Below are positions 34,579 to 44,486 of a DNA stretch of 64,000 nt, one piece after another; position 1 is the stretch's first letter; every line of letters begins with the position of its first letter. This DNA comes from MM2 sp035460165 (lineage in GTDB: Bacteria > Pseudomonadota > Gammaproteobacteria > Burkholderiales > Methylophilaceae). The notes under the pieces were generated by a model, which was not told where the DNA came from, did not search any database, and was given only the letters and a program-made list of their open reading frames with translations. The position numbers were made by a program, and so were the translations under genes. The stretch lies in contig DATHWW010000019.1 in NCBI GenBank assembly GCA_035460165.1, forward strand, positions 1-64,000, given 5' to 3'.

Positions 34579-36504
34579 ATGTGCGGAATAGCCGGTATTT
34601 TCGACACCCAAGGCCAGCGGGAGATCGATCGCGACCTGCTGACGCGCATGAACCAGACCCAGTTTCATCGCGGGCCGGACGAAGGCGGCCTGCACATCGA
34701 AGCGGGACTGGGCTTCGCCCATCGCCGGCTGTCCATCATCGACCTGTCCAGCGGCCAGCAGCCGCTGTTCAATGAAGACGGCAGCGTGGTCGTCACCTTC
34801 AACGGCGAAATCTACAATTTTCCGGAATTGATGGAAGAACTGACCCGGCTGGGCCACACCTTCCGCACCCATTGCGACACCGAAGTCATCGTCCACGCTT
34901 GGGAGGAATGGGGTGAGCGCTGCGTCGAACGCTTCCGCGGCATGTTCGCCTTCGGCGTGTGGGATCGCAACACTAGAACCCTGTTCCTGGCGCGCGACCG
35001 CATGGGCGTGAAACCTCTGTTTTATGCCCTACTGGATAACGGCCATCTGATTTTCGGCTCCGAACTCAAGGTACTGACTGCGCACCCCGGCCTCAAACGC
35101 GAAATCGATCCCTATGCGGTGGAAGAATATTTCGCCTACAGCTATGTGCCGGAGCCGCGCACCATCTACAAACAGGCGCTCAAGCTGCCGCCCGCGCACA
35201 CGCTCACCGTCAAATGCGGCCAACCCTTGCCGGTGCCGAAGCGCTACTGGGATGTCACGTTCAAGAGTGATGGCCCGATCAGCGCGCAGGATGCCCAGCA
35301 TGAGCTGGTCGAGCGCCTGCGCGAGGCTGTCGGGATACGCCTGATGTCCGAGGTGCCGCTGGGCGCGTTTCTTTCCGGCGGCGTCGATTCCAGCGCGGTC
35401 GTCGCGATGATGGCGGGCCTGATGGACGAGCCGGTGAATACTTGCTCCATCGGCTTCAACGACCCGGCCTACAACGAATCCGAGTTCGCGGCGCTGACCG
35501 CCAAGCGCTACGGCACGTGCCATACGCTGGACATCGTGGAGTCCGACGACTATGGGCTGATCGACACCCTATCCGCGCTGTATGACGAGCCCTATGCCGA
35601 CAGCTCCGCCATCCCTACCTACCGCGTCTGCCAACTGGCGAGGAAGCGCGTCACCGTGGCCTTGTCCGGCGATGGCGGCGACGAGACATTCGCCGGCTAC
35701 CGGCGCTATCGCTGGCACATGCACGAGGAGCGCGTACGCGACATGCTGCCCTTGTCGGTGCGCCAGCCTTTGTTCGGCCTGCTGGGTGGAATTTATCCCA
35801 AGGCCGATTGGGCGCCGAAAATATTGCGGGCCAAAACGACCTTCCAGGCGCTGGCGCGCGACAGCATGGCGGCGTATTTCCACAGCATTTCATCCGTGTC
35901 GGACGAGTTGCGCAGGCGCCTGTTCAGCCCGCGCTTCAAGCAGGAACTGCAAGGCTACCAGGCCATCGAGGTGATGCGCCGCCACGCTGCCAATGCGCCC
36001 GAGCATCCGTTGTCGGCGATTCAATATCTCGATTACCAAACCTATCTAGTGGGCGACATCAATACCAAGGTGGATCGCGCCAGCATGGCGCATGCGCTCG
36101 AGGTGCGCGAACCGCTGATGGACCACAAGCTGATCGAATGGATGGCGGGCTTGCCGCCGGAATTGAAGCTGCATGGCACGGAAGGCAAGTACGTGTTCAA
36201 GAAGGCCATGGAAGCGTATTTGCCGAACGAGGTGCTGTATCGGCCGAAGATGGGGTTTGCGGTGCCGCTGGCGAGCTGGCTGCGCGGCCCATTGCGCGTA
36301 CAGGCACGCGCGGCGCTGCTGGGATCGCACATGACGGACTCGGGCTTGTTCGACATGGATTTCTTAAGCGAGATGGTCGACCACCACCAGAAAGGGCTAC
36401 GCGATTACAGCACCGAAATCTGGGCGTTGCTGATGTTTGAGGCCTTCCTGCGCCGGCAGGAAAACACGCCTAGCCAGCCGCTTCCCCGGAAGGAATATGC
36501 ATGA
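34579..36504 (+). CDS. XrtA system amidotransferase (asparagine synthase family)
   Basis: A 641-residue class II amidotransferase. The N-terminal glutaminase domain begins MCGIAGIFD with the Cys2 nucleophile and has NGEIYN and RGPDEGG. The synthetase domain has the PP-loop SGGVDSS (residues 266-272), ALSGDGGDETFAGYRRY and LEVREPLMDHKLIEW. The length and the extended C terminus match the exosortase A-linked clade. It probably amidates a carboxyl group of the polysaccharide or its precursor; a uronic acid from TviB is a natural candidate (inference). The stop overlaps the next start (ATGA). Confidence 0.93.
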   Translation: MCGIAGIFDTQGQREIDRDLLTRMNQTQFHRGPDEGGLHIEAGLGFAHRRLSIIDLSSGQQPLFNEDGSVVVTFNGEIYNFPELMEELTRLGHTFRTHCDTEVIVHAWEEWGERCVERFRGMFAFGVWDRNTRTLFLARDRMGVKPLFYALLDNGHLIFGSELKVLTAHPGLKREIDPYAVEEYFAYSYVPEPRTIYKQALKLPPAHTLTVKCGQPLPVPKRYWDVTFKSDGPISAQDAQHELVERLREAVGIRLMSEVPLGAFLSGGVDSSAVVAMMAGLMDEPVNTCSIGFNDPAYNESEFAALTAKRYGTCHTLDIVESDDYGLIDTLSALYDEPYADSSAIPTYRVCQLARKRVTVALSGDGGDETFAGYRRYRWHMHEERVRDMLPLSVRQPLFGLLGGIYPKADWAPKILRAKTTFQALARDSMAAYFHSISSVSDELRRRLFSPRFKQELQGYQAIEVMRRHAANAPEHPLSAIQYLDYQTYLVGDINTKVDRASMAHALEVREPLMDHKLIEWMAGLPPELKLHGTEGKYVFKKAMEAYLPNEVLYRPKMGFAVPLASWLRGPLRVQARAALLGSHMTDSGLFDMDFLSEMVDHHQKGLRDYSTEIWALLMFEAFLRRQENTPSQPLPRKEYA

Positions 36505-37442
36505 TGTCGGGGCAATATCTCCTGGACGATGCCAAGCGCTTCATACACGCGACGCTCAGCAACCAGATCGCCAAGGTCTCGCCCACGCTGTATGCCCGCC
36601 TGACCAAGCAAACCGGACGCGGCTTCGCGCCGGAATCGGCAGAACAAGCGGCGGATTATTTCCAGACGTGCTTCAGGGATTACTTCGATATCCTCGGCGT
36701 GCCCGAGCATGAGATTAAAAGCTACTTGAACGGCAAACAGCTTCTGGAGTACGGCCCCGGCGATGTGCCCGGGGTGGCGCTGTTGATGATCGCCCACGGC
36801 GCCAAATGCGTGATCTGCGTCGACCGTTTTGCACTGGTGTCCATGACGCAAAAGAATGCGGACATATTGCTGGAGTTGCTATGGCGGCTGGATAACAGCG
36901 CAAGAGCGCGCGCCGCGGAGTGTTTTCTCCAGCCGGGCAATCCTTTTAGCGGATTCAATCCGGAACGCATCCGCTATCTGATCCAGCCCGACGGGCTATC
37001 GAAACTGAAAGACGAGGTTGACCTGGTGTTCTCGCGCGCCGTGCTGGAGCATGTCAACAACCTCGACGCCACCTTCGCCGATATGGCACGGGCGCTGAAA
37101 GCCGATGCCATCCTGCTGCATCAGGTGGATTTGAAAAGCCACGGTTTGCATCGCCGCAACCCGCTCGACTTTTTGACCTGGCCTCCCGCCCTGTGGTCGT
37201 GGATGCACTCGCACAAGGGGGTGCCTAACCGTTGGCGGGTGAACCGCTACCGCGACGTGATGCAGCGCAGCGGTTTCGAAACCCTGCTGCTGCGACCGAC
37301 CGATGTAGTGGAATCCAGCGTCGTCCATGAAGTCAGGCCGCATCTGGCAAGCCCGTTCAAAGCGCTGAGCGATGACGATCTCTCCTGGCTGGGGTTCTGG
37401 CTGATAGGCCGCAAAACCGGCGCTGGCAGTGATAGCACATGA
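36501..37442 (+). CDS. SAM-dependent methyltransferase (class I)
   Basis: A 313-residue cytoplasmic protein. The nucleotide-binding part resembles a class I methyltransferase: GKQLLEYGPGDVPGVALLMIAHGAKCVICVDRF (motif I and the acidic end of beta 2) and DLVFSRAVLEHVNNLDATFADMARALK (motif IV region). N- and C-terminal extensions of about 70 and 100 residues are family-specific. It probably methylates a sugar or lipid-linked intermediate of the EPS. Stops and starts overlap on both sides, so it is embedded in the operon. Confidence 0.8.
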   Translation: MMSGQYLLDDAKRFIHATLSNQIAKVSPTLYARLTKQTGRGFAPESAEQAADYFQTCFRDYFDILGVPEHEIKSYLNGKQLLEYGPGDVPGVALLMIAHGAKCVICVDRFALVSMTQKNADILLELLWRLDNSARARAAECFLQPGNPFSGFNPERIRYLIQPDGLSKLKDEVDLVFSRAVLEHVNNLDATFADMARALKADAILLHQVDLKSHGLHRRNPLDFLTWPPALWSWMHSHKGVPNRWRVNRYRDVMQRSGFETLLLRPTDVVESSVVHEVRPHLASPFKALSDDDLSWLGFWLIGRKTGAGSDST

Positions 37443-38617
37443 AGCCGATCAAAATCCTGACTTTCAGTACGCTCTACCCCAACGCGGCGCAGCCCACGCA
37501 TGGCATCTTTGTCGAAAACCGGCTGCGTCACCTGCTGGACAGCGGTGAGATCGAGGTCCAGGTCGTGGCGCCGGTGCCCTGGTTTCCGCTGGCCCACCCG
37601 GCATTCGGCAAATACGGAAAATTCGCAAAAGTGCCCAGCCATGAAGTCAGGCACGGCATCGAAATCTGGCACCCGCGGTATTGGGTGCTGCCGAAAATCG
37701 GGATGAGCATCGCCCCGCTCCTCATGGCGCGCGCGGTGAAAAAAACGGTGCGCAAGATACGCGAGCAAGGGTTCGATTTCGACCTGATCGATGCCCACTA
37801 TTTTTACCCCGACGGCGTGGCCGCATGCATTCTGGCAAACCGCCTGGGCAAACCGTTTGTGGTGACGGCCAGGGGCACGGATATCAACCTGATTCCCCGG
37901 CACAGCCTGCCGAAACAATGGATATTGTGGGCGGCAAGAAAAAGCCGCGCGATGATCAGCGTCTGTCAGGCACTGAAAAATGAAATGGCCAGGATCGGGA
38001 TAACCGCGGACAAAGTCACGGCACTGCGCAATGGCGTGGACCTGGATTTCTTCAATCCCGGCAACCGGGAAGAAATCCGCAAACAGCTCAATATTTCAGG
38101 AAAAACGCTGTTATCAGTCGGCTACCTGATCGAACGGAAAGGCCATCACCTGGTAATCGAGGCCTTGCCCAGCCTGCCTGGCGTCAGGCTCTACATTGCC
38201 GGCGAGGGCGAAATGTCCACCCGTTTGCACCAACTTGCCGCTAGGCTGGACGTGGCCGACCGGGTAGTTTTTCTTGGTGCAGTGGACCGCGAATCGCTGC
38301 GACGCTACATGGTCGCCGCGGATGCACTGGTGCTGGCCTCGAGCCGGGAAGGCATGGCGAATGTGCTGCTGGAGGCTATCGCCTGCGGCACGCCGGTGGT
38401 GGCCACCTCGCTGTGGGGTACGCCGGAAGTCGTCGCCGTGCCCGAAGCCGGGGTGTTGATCCGCGATAGAAGCGCAGCAGGCATCGCAGAAGGCGTGAAC
38501 CGGCTATTTGCACATTATCCCAGCCGAGAATCCACGCGACGCTACGCAGAAAAATTCAGTTGGGACGACACCACGCGGGGCCAACTCGCCATTTTCCGCC
38601 GGGTGTTGACCGGATGA
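37439..38617 (+). CDS. glycosyltransferase family 4
   Basis: A 392-residue GT-B glycosyltransferase. The N-terminal domain is ILTFSTLYPNAAQPTHGIFVENRLRHLL. The C-terminal donor domain has LLSVGYLIERKGHHLVIEALPSLPGVRLYIAGEGE and the ASSREGMANVLLEAIACGTPVVATSLWGTPEVV motif with conserved Glu residues. Donor and linkage cannot be read from the sequence. Overlapping ATGA junctions on both sides. Confidence 0.9.
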   Translation: MKPIKILTFSTLYPNAAQPTHGIFVENRLRHLLDSGEIEVQVVAPVPWFPLAHPAFGKYGKFAKVPSHEVRHGIEIWHPRYWVLPKIGMSIAPLLMARAVKKTVRKIREQGFDFDLIDAHYFYPDGVAACILANRLGKPFVVTARGTDINLIPRHSLPKQWILWAARKSRAMISVCQALKNEMARIGITADKVTALRNGVDLDFFNPGNREEIRKQLNISGKTLLSVGYLIERKGHHLVIEALPSLPGVRLYIAGEGEMSTRLHQLAARLDVADRVVFLGAVDRESLRRYMVAADALVLASSREGMANVLLEAIACGTPVVATSLWGTPEVVAVPEAGVLIRDRSAAGIAEGVNRLFAHYPSRESTRRYAEKFSWDDTTRGQLAIFRRVLTG

Positions 38618-39837
38618 AAATTCTCTACCATCACCGCATACGCTCCAAGGACGGCCAGTACGTGCACGTCGAGGAGATGATCAACGCGCTCAAGGCGCTC
38701 GGTCACGAGATCGTCCTGGTCGCACCCGCAGCGATGGAAAAGGAAGAATTCGGCGCGGATGCCGGCATGGTCGCCTGGATGAAACGGCATCTGCCGTGCA
38801 TGCTGTACGAGCTATTGGAATTGGCTTACGCGGTGCTGGCCTATATCCGACTGCAGCGCGCAGTACGCGAGCATCGTCCGGATTGCCTGTACGAACGCTA
38901 CAACCTATTCCTGCCGGCCGGCGTCTGGCTCAAGCGCCGTTACGGCTTGCCGATGCTGCTGGAAGTGAATGCGCCACTGTATCAGGAGCGTGCGCGCTAC
39001 GACGGCATTGCGCTCAAGCGACTGGCGCAATGGACACAGCATTTCGCATGGCGCGGCGCGGATTACGTGCTGCCGGTGACCCGCGTGCTGGGCGACATGG
39101 TGGCTGCCGCGGGCGTAGCCGAGGGGCACATCCGGGTGATTCCCAACGGCATCGATCCGGCACGCTTCAGTGACGCGCCCGACACCGAAACGGCGAAGCG
39201 CATGCTCGGCCTGCAAGGCAAACTGGTGCTGGGCTTTACCGGCTTTTTACGCGACTGGCACGGGCTCGACGGCGTGATCGACCTGATCGCCCGCGACGAC
39301 GCGGATGCGGCGCGTCACCTGCTGGTGGTCGGCGACGGGCCGGCGCGTGCCACTTTGGAAGCGCAGGCGCGGCAGCTGGGCATCGCCGATCGGCTGACGA
39401 TCACCGGCGTCGTCGCCCGTGACGATATCGCGCGCCATGTCGCCGCCTTCGACATTGCCCTGCAGCCGGCGGTGGTCGCCTATGCGTCGCCCTTGAAATT
39501 GTTCGAATACCTGGCGCTCGGCCGCGCCATCGTGGCTCCGGCGCAAGCCAACATCCTGGAAATTTTGAGCGACGGCCAAAACGCTGTGCTGTTCGAGCCC
39601 GGCAACCCAGAGGCGCTGGCCGCCGCGATAGAGCGCGTGAGCCGCGACGCCGAACTGCGCCAGCGCATCGCCGCCGGTGCGCGCGCCAGCATAGCCGAGC
39701 AAGGACTGACCTGGCATCGCAATGCCGAACGGGTGAGCGCGCTGTTTCATGAACTGCTGACCGGCAAGGCGGATCATGGCGTGGACAGCGAAAGCTCGGA
39801 ATTGCCGGACACCTTTACCACCATGGGCCGAGGTTGA
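38614..39837 (+). CDS. glycosyltransferase family 4
   Basis: A 407-residue GT-B glycosyltransferase. It opens MKILYHHRIRSKDGQYVHVEEMINALKALGHEIVLVAP, a form common next to exosortase A genes. The donor-binding half has GKLVLGFTGFLRDWHGLDGVIDLI, LLVVGDGPARATLEAQARQLG and ASPLKLFEYLALGRAIVAPAQANILEIL. The start at 38614 overlaps the previous stop as ATGA; the frame is open further upstream but those codons would lie inside the preceding gene. Confidence 0.9.
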   Translation: MKILYHHRIRSKDGQYVHVEEMINALKALGHEIVLVAPAAMEKEEFGADAGMVAWMKRHLPCMLYELLELAYAVLAYIRLQRAVREHRPDCLYERYNLFLPAGVWLKRRYGLPMLLEVNAPLYQERARYDGIALKRLAQWTQHFAWRGADYVLPVTRVLGDMVAAAGVAEGHIRVIPNGIDPARFSDAPDTETAKRMLGLQGKLVLGFTGFLRDWHGLDGVIDLIARDDADAARHLLVVGDGPARATLEAQARQLGIADRLTITGVVARDDIARHVAAFDIALQPAVVAYASPLKLFEYLALGRAIVAPAQANILEILSDGQNAVLFEPGNPEALAAAIERVSRDAELRQRIAAGARASIAEQGLTWHRNAERVSALFHELLTGKADHGVDSESSELPDTFTTMGRG

Positions 39838-39839
39838 TC

Positions 39840-41201
39840 ATGCGCGACCTGCTGCTGTTTGCCATTGTGTTCATCGTGCTGCTGCGGGTCTTCACCCGCC
39901 CCCATATCGGCATTTATCTCTGGACATGGATAGGCCTGATGAACCCCCACCGGCTGACCTGGGGCGCCGCCTATGAATTTCCGTTCGCGGCCGTGACTGC
40001 TGGCGTGACATTGATCGGCCTGTTGTTCTCCAGAGCGCCGAGAAGAATGGTGTGGTCGCGCGAGACCTGGCTGCTCATCCTGTTCACGCTGTGGATGATA
40101 CTCACCACGCTGTTTGCTTTCGATCCGCCGGCCGCGGTTGAATACCTGCGGCGCGTGTTGAAGATCCTGCTGTTTGCCTTCCTCACCATCTACCTGATCA
40201 CCGACAAGGAAAAACTGATCGGATTGGTGTGGGTCACGGTGGCCTCGCTGGCGTTCTATGGCGTCAAGGGCGGCGTTTTCACCCTGACCGGCGGCGGCAT
40301 ACATTGGGTGCTGGGCCCCGAAGGTTCCTTTATCGGCGGCAACAACGAAATCGGGCTGGCGCTGATCATGACCATGCCGCTGATGTTCTTCCTGCTGCAC
40401 CAGCTGGAAAAAAAATGGGCGCGCTACGCCATGATGTTCGCCATTTTCCTGACCGGGCTGGCCATCGTCGGCAGCCAGTCGCGCGGCGGATTTATCGGCG
40501 TCATCGCCATGAGTGGCCTCCTGTGGCTGAAGAGCCGGCACAAGATCAGTGTCGGCATCCTGATCGTGGTGCTCGCCGTAGTCGTCGCGATGCTCATGCC
40601 GGAAACCTGGTGGGAGCGCATGGAAAGTATCCGGCACTATAAGCAGGACCCTTCGGCGATGGGTCGCATCAATGCCTGGTGGACCGCCTGGAACGTCGCG
40701 TCGGACAATCTGCTGGGAGGCGGATTCAAGATGTTCACGATCACCACCTTCCACCTCTATGCTCCGGACCCGCTTGATATCCATGATGCACACAGCATTT
40801 ACTTCCAGGTGCTGGGGGAGCATGGCTTTATCGGACTCGGCATCTTCCTGCTGCTGGGCTTTACCACCTGGTTCAGGTGCGGCCAGATGATACGCCTCGC
40901 CCGCAACAATCCCGAGATGAAGTGGATAGGCGACCTGGCCTCGATGCTGCAGGTCAGCCTGATCGGCTACGGAGTTAGTGGAGCATTCCTGGGGCTGGCC
41001 TACTTCGATTACTACTACCATTTGATCGCCATCACGCTCATCACCTGGAGCCTGGCGCGAAAAGCGCCCGAAACCAACGCGGCACGCGCTGCTTCCAATC
41101 GCGGGAAAAATCACGCACCGTCCAGGGAAAAGATGGCGCTGGCTCGCCACTCAGGCGCTGGTCATCACGCTGCGAGCCGCATGACCACGGACGATGGTTG
41201 A
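39840..41201 (+). CDS. exosortase A-associated O-antigen-ligase-like protein (Wzy/WaaL superfamily)
   Basis: A 453-residue integral membrane protein with about ten TM helices and a large periplasmic loop. It matches the putative O-glycosylation ligase family restricted to exosortase A loci: opening RDLLLFAIVFIVLLRVFTRPHIGIYLWTWIGLMNPHRLTWG, then IVGSQSRGGFIGVIAM and ADPLDIHDAHSIYFQVLGEHGFIGL-like segments. It probably polymerises EPS or transfers glycan to sorted PEP-CTERM proteins. A TTG at 39834 precedes the ATG at 39840; GAGG lies seven bases before the latter. The last about 50 residues are charged and hydrophilic. Last gene of the main operon, convergent with the next. Confidence 0.9.
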   Translation: MRDLLLFAIVFIVLLRVFTRPHIGIYLWTWIGLMNPHRLTWGAAYEFPFAAVTAGVTLIGLLFSRAPRRMVWSRETWLLILFTLWMILTTLFAFDPPAAVEYLRRVLKILLFAFLTIYLITDKEKLIGLVWVTVASLAFYGVKGGVFTLTGGGIHWVLGPEGSFIGGNNEIGLALIMTMPLMFFLLHQLEKKWARYAMMFAIFLTGLAIVGSQSRGGFIGVIAMSGLLWLKSRHKISVGILIVVLAVVVAMLMPETWWERMESIRHYKQDPSAMGRINAWWTAWNVASDNLLGGGFKMFTITTFHLYAPDPLDIHDAHSIYFQVLGEHGFIGLGIFLLLGFTTWFRCGQMIRLARNNPEMKWIGDLASMLQVSLIGYGVSGAFLGLAYFDYYYHLIAITLITWSLARKAPETNAARAASNRGKNHAPSREKMALARHSGAGHHAASRMTTDDG

Positions 41202-41225
41202 ATAGCCTGCGCCGCAGGCTCTGCG

Positions 41226-43028
41226 TCAACGGCCATGCCGCGCGGACCACTCCTCCAAGATCAGGATCACCCACAGCATCTTTCCGAAATACGTGGCGTG
41301 GCCGGTCATATGCTCGGCGCGGATATGATCGATATAGGCCGGCTGCAGCCAGCCGCGTTTTCTGAAATCGGACAGTCTATCCTCGATCCGCTCGCGCAGC
41401 GGCGCATAATCCCGTGCCCAGACGCCGAACGGCAAGCCGAAACCATGCTTGCGCTTGTCGATGATTTCATCCGGCAAATAGCCCTTCAGCGCATTCTTGA
41501 AAAACCAGCGCAGATAGTGCCCTTTGACCTTCCAGTCCGGCGGCACCCCGGCTGAAAACGCCACCATCGCGTCGTCGAGCAAGGGATAGCGCACCTCGAT
41601 CCCGGCGGCTTCGGTCATCACGTTCACCTTGCGCAGATCGTTGTCCGCCAGCGTGAATTTCATGTCCAGATGCATCATGCGATTGATGTACGAATTCGAC
41701 CCTGCACGGTCGTACGTATCCTTCAACCATGCGACAGGCTGGTGCGGATCCACCTCCTGCAGGAAGTCCGCCGTGAACATCCGCTCGAGCGGCTGGCGGT
41801 AGATGTAGTTGTACGACTCCATGCGCTCCGGCAGCGGGATATTGGCCTGGCGCAAATAGCTCTGCAGTTTTCGGGTCGGCGGAAATCGACCCAGCCCGGG
41901 CAATGCGGCAAACGGCTCGATGAGGCCGCTACGCAGGGAGATCGGCAGGGCATGGTAGGCCTCGAACATCTTTTGCTTCGCATAGCGCGCATTGCCGCCG
42001 AACAGCTCGTCGCCGCCGTCGCCCGCCAGCATCACGCGATAGCCGTCCGCATGCGCCATGCGGGCGCAAAACCAGGTGGGCACGGCGGACTCGTTGGCGA
42101 ACGGTTCGTCGTAATGCTGCGCGATCACGGGAATGGCGCTGAGGATGTCCTCCGGTTTCAAGTAATACTCGCGCATATCGAGTCCGAAATGCTTGGCCGC
42201 GATGCGTGCATATTCCATCTCGTCGAAGCCGTCGGCGGAAAAACCGATCGAATAGGTGCGCGCCGGCTTGCCGCGCAATTCCGTCAACACGCCGGCCACC
42301 GTGGAGCTATCCGTGCCGCCGGAAAGAAACGCGGCGGGATCGCCGCCATCGGCCGCGCGTGCGACGCTACCCCGCAATACGGTGTGAAATTGCGCCGACA
42401 TCCCGGCAAAGTCGCTGCGCGGTTCGTCGCGGTAGTTGAGCTGCCAGTAATAGCCGCGTTCCAGCCGGCCATCCGCGAACCAGGCGTATTGCCCCGGCAG
42501 CAGCTTCTCGACGCCCGCGTAGATCGTGCCGGGGGCGGGGATGTCATGAAAATAGAAATAATTGAACAGCGCCTGGAAAGAGAATTGCGACCCCACCGCA
42601 GGATGCGCGGCCACCGCGTCGGCCCGGCTGGCAAAAACAAGGCTATCGCCAGCGGCGGAAAACGCCAGCGAATGTACGCCAACCCGATCTATCGCCAGCA
42701 AAGCGGTATGCGCCCGGGTGTCGACCACGGCCAGTGCAAACGGCCCGTGCATTTTTTGCAGCGCATCGCGGCCATGCTGCTGCCAGAGCGCAAGTATCTG
42801 CCGCGCAGGCGATGGCGATGACGATGCGCCATCCAGTCGCGGCCGGCCCACCAGGGTGATGCACAGGCCGCTTTCCTCCGCCACGCTTACCGCTTCGTCC
42901 GCAGCCAGCGCGCAGCCCTCGTGTATCAAGGTTGTCGCCGGCTCGGCGGCGCCCATCACCGATAACAGATCACGGCCATTGCTTGTTTCAGCGGCATGGT
43001 CTCCCAGCCAGCCCCACAACTTTGCCAT
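41226..43028 (-). CDS. asparagine synthase-like protein lacking the glutaminase nucleophile
   Basis: A 600-residue AsnB relative. The synthetase half is intact: SGGTDSS PP-loop (residues 236-242), ANESAVPTWFCARMA, LAGDGGDELFGGNARY and GIEVRYPLLDDAMVAF. The N-terminal glutamine-amidotransferase half is degenerate: it starts MAKLWGWLGD, so the Cys2 of MCGI is absent, although later parts of the fold (GPFALAVVDTR, LLAIDRVGVHSLAF) remain. The start is secure because GGAGG lies five bases upstream. It may use free ammonia or another amine, or adenylate a carboxylate like beta-lactam synthetase, which also lacks this Cys. It is transcribed opposite to the main operon and forms a short leftward unit with the kelch-like gene. 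Confidence 0.85.
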   Translation of the reverse strand: MAKLWGWLGDHAAETSNGRDLLSVMGAAEPATTLIHEGCALAADEAVSVAEESGLCITLVGRPRLDGASSSPSPARQILALWQQHGRDALQKMHGPFALAVVDTRAHTALLAIDRVGVHSLAFSAAGDSLVFASRADAVAAHPAVGSQFSFQALFNYFYFHDIPAPGTIYAGVEKLLPGQYAWFADGRLERGYYWQLNYRDEPRSDFAGMSAQFHTVLRGSVARAADGGDPAAFLSGGTDSSTVAGVLTELRGKPARTYSIGFSADGFDEMEYARIAAKHFGLDMREYYLKPEDILSAIPVIAQHYDEPFANESAVPTWFCARMAHADGYRVMLAGDGGDELFGGNARYAKQKMFEAYHALPISLRSGLIEPFAALPGLGRFPPTRKLQSYLRQANIPLPERMESYNYIYRQPLERMFTADFLQEVDPHQPVAWLKDTYDRAGSNSYINRMMHLDMKFTLADNDLRKVNVMTEAAGIEVRYPLLDDAMVAFSAGVPPDWKVKGHYLRWFFKNALKGYLPDEIIDKRKHGFGLPFGVWARDYAPLRERIEDRLSDFRKRGWLQPAYIDHIRAEHMTGHATYFGKMLWVILILEEWSARHGR

Positions 43029-43085
43029 CCCGACCTCCAGGGGTTGTTATTGCTTTTCTGAATCTCCGATCAAAACACTTGCGAA

Positions 43086-44246
43086 TTACGGCGCGGTCGG
43101 CGCTGAGGCCCTGAACCGGTAAGCCCATACGCGAAAACCGGACGCGGAATTGCTGATGAAGATGTAAACATTCGCCACCGGGTCGTAATCCAGCGCGTGA
43201 TACGCCTGCGTTCCTATCTTGCCGCCGCCTTCGACGCGGATGGCAGTCGCGGTCCATTCCCCGGTCGCCGGATCGAATACGTGAAACTGGTCTTTATGCA
43301 CCCCGCCGCCGATCACCCGGTTGGCGGCATCATAGGCAAAGCCGGTTTCCGGCAGTTTCGGCCCCGGGCCGTTGCCCACCTCCTTCACCGCCGCCTGGGT
43401 GACCTTATCGCCGTTGCGCATCAGGCTGACTTCCCACACGCGCCCCGCGCTGCTGTGGAAGTAATAAAAACGGTCATTGGGCGGGAAGTAGACGAGGTTA
43501 TTGGCATACCCCATGTTAGCGTCCTTGAGGGACAGCAATTTGACGGGCTCCCTGCCGGCCGCCGGATCGTAGGCCCAGATGCCGCTCTTCGCATCCAGCA
43601 CGATAATGTTGCCGGACACGGGGTCGAGCTCGGACGCGGAATAGCGGTTCCAGGGCATTTTGACAGTGAAGCGCCAGGTCTTGTTGTCGATGTCGTAGTG
43701 CGCGATCTTGCCGGTGCTGGTCGCCGCCTTGTAGCGCGGTTTGGTGCATTGATTGCCCGAAATGTCGCCGGGTTTCAGGATCACCAGTTCCGCCCCGTCC
43801 TTGGTCACCACGCGCAAATCGTAGCTGTGGCGCGAAGTGGCGTGGCCGGTGCTGATCCAGCGGCCGTCGATTTCATCGAAATTGTCTTCCGGGCCGCTGA
43901 CCCACATGACGTCGCAGGTCGTCGAAACGTTGGGACTGCCGCTCGCGCTTTTCCATTTCAGCGTCTTGAAACTGAATTCGTCCACGTCGTCGCGCATGGT
44001 CGCCGAGTGGCCGCCGCCGAACATCAGCATCTGGCGGCGTTTGGCGTCGTAAGTAAAACCACTGAAAGCGGTGATGGTGCGGCAGTTGATGCCATCCCGC
44101 GCCACATTGGCACAGTCGTAGACGCCAAGATCGCGCGCAGTGTTATCGCCGAGCGCGCTTAAGTCGGTGGCTTGAGCCGCAACAGTACCGGCGCAACCCA
44201 GCAAGGGCGCCAGAAAAAACATAGCCTGCATCGGAAATGGTCGCAC
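43086..44246 (-). CDS. exported kelch/galactose-oxidase-like beta-propeller protein
   Basis: A 386-residue protein. The start is a GTG at 44246 preceded by GAGG, giving the signal peptide (M)RPFPMQAMFFLAPLLGCAGTVAAQA. An ATG at 44231 is the alternative, and the frame is open to 44360. The mature part has kelch-type blades: SGFTYDAKRRQMLMFGGGHSATMRDDVDEFSF, NRYSASELDPVSGNIIVLDAKSGIWAYDPAAG, and FAYDAANRVIGGGVHKDQFHVFDPATGEWT. It is probably periplasmic or secreted. No catalytic Tyr-Cys cofactor of galactose oxidase is evident, so a structural or binding role is as likely as an enzymatic one. It lies 57 bp upstream of the Cys-less asparagine synthase and is probably co-transcribed. A 240-bp divergent promoter region separates it from the PP-loop gene. 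Confidence 0.72.
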   Translation of the reverse strand: MRPFPMQAMFFLAPLLGCAGTVAAQATDLSALGDNTARDLGVYDCANVARDGINCRTITAFSGFTYDAKRRQMLMFGGGHSATMRDDVDEFSFKTLKWKSASGSPNVSTTCDVMWVSGPEDNFDEIDGRWISTGHATSRHSYDLRVVTKDGAELVILKPGDISGNQCTKPRYKAATSTGKIAHYDIDNKTWRFTVKMPWNRYSASELDPVSGNIIVLDAKSGIWAYDPAAGREPVKLLSLKDANMGYANNLVYFPPNDRFYYFHSSAGRVWEVSLMRNGDKVTQAAVKEVGNGPGPKLPETGFAYDAANRVIGGGVHKDQFHVFDPATGEWTATAIRVEGGGKIGTQAYHALDYDPVANVYIFISNSASGFRVWAYRFRASAPTAP

Positions 44247-44486
44247 GGCGGATACCTCGGACGCACTTGAACCGGAATGAAGCGATATACCGCAATTTAC
44301 CCCCAGAGGATTCACCGCGTCCAGAAGAAGTCGTGAAATGGCTTCCGGCACCGGATTCACACAGCGGCGATGGGGTGTATACTCGTTTTTGCCCGGCAGA
44401 TTCCCTTGAACGAGCAGCGTGTCATGAACTTGCGCTGTCGCCCGTAGGTCGATTCCAGGAATATCGAAGGATAGTCAGTCATCAAA

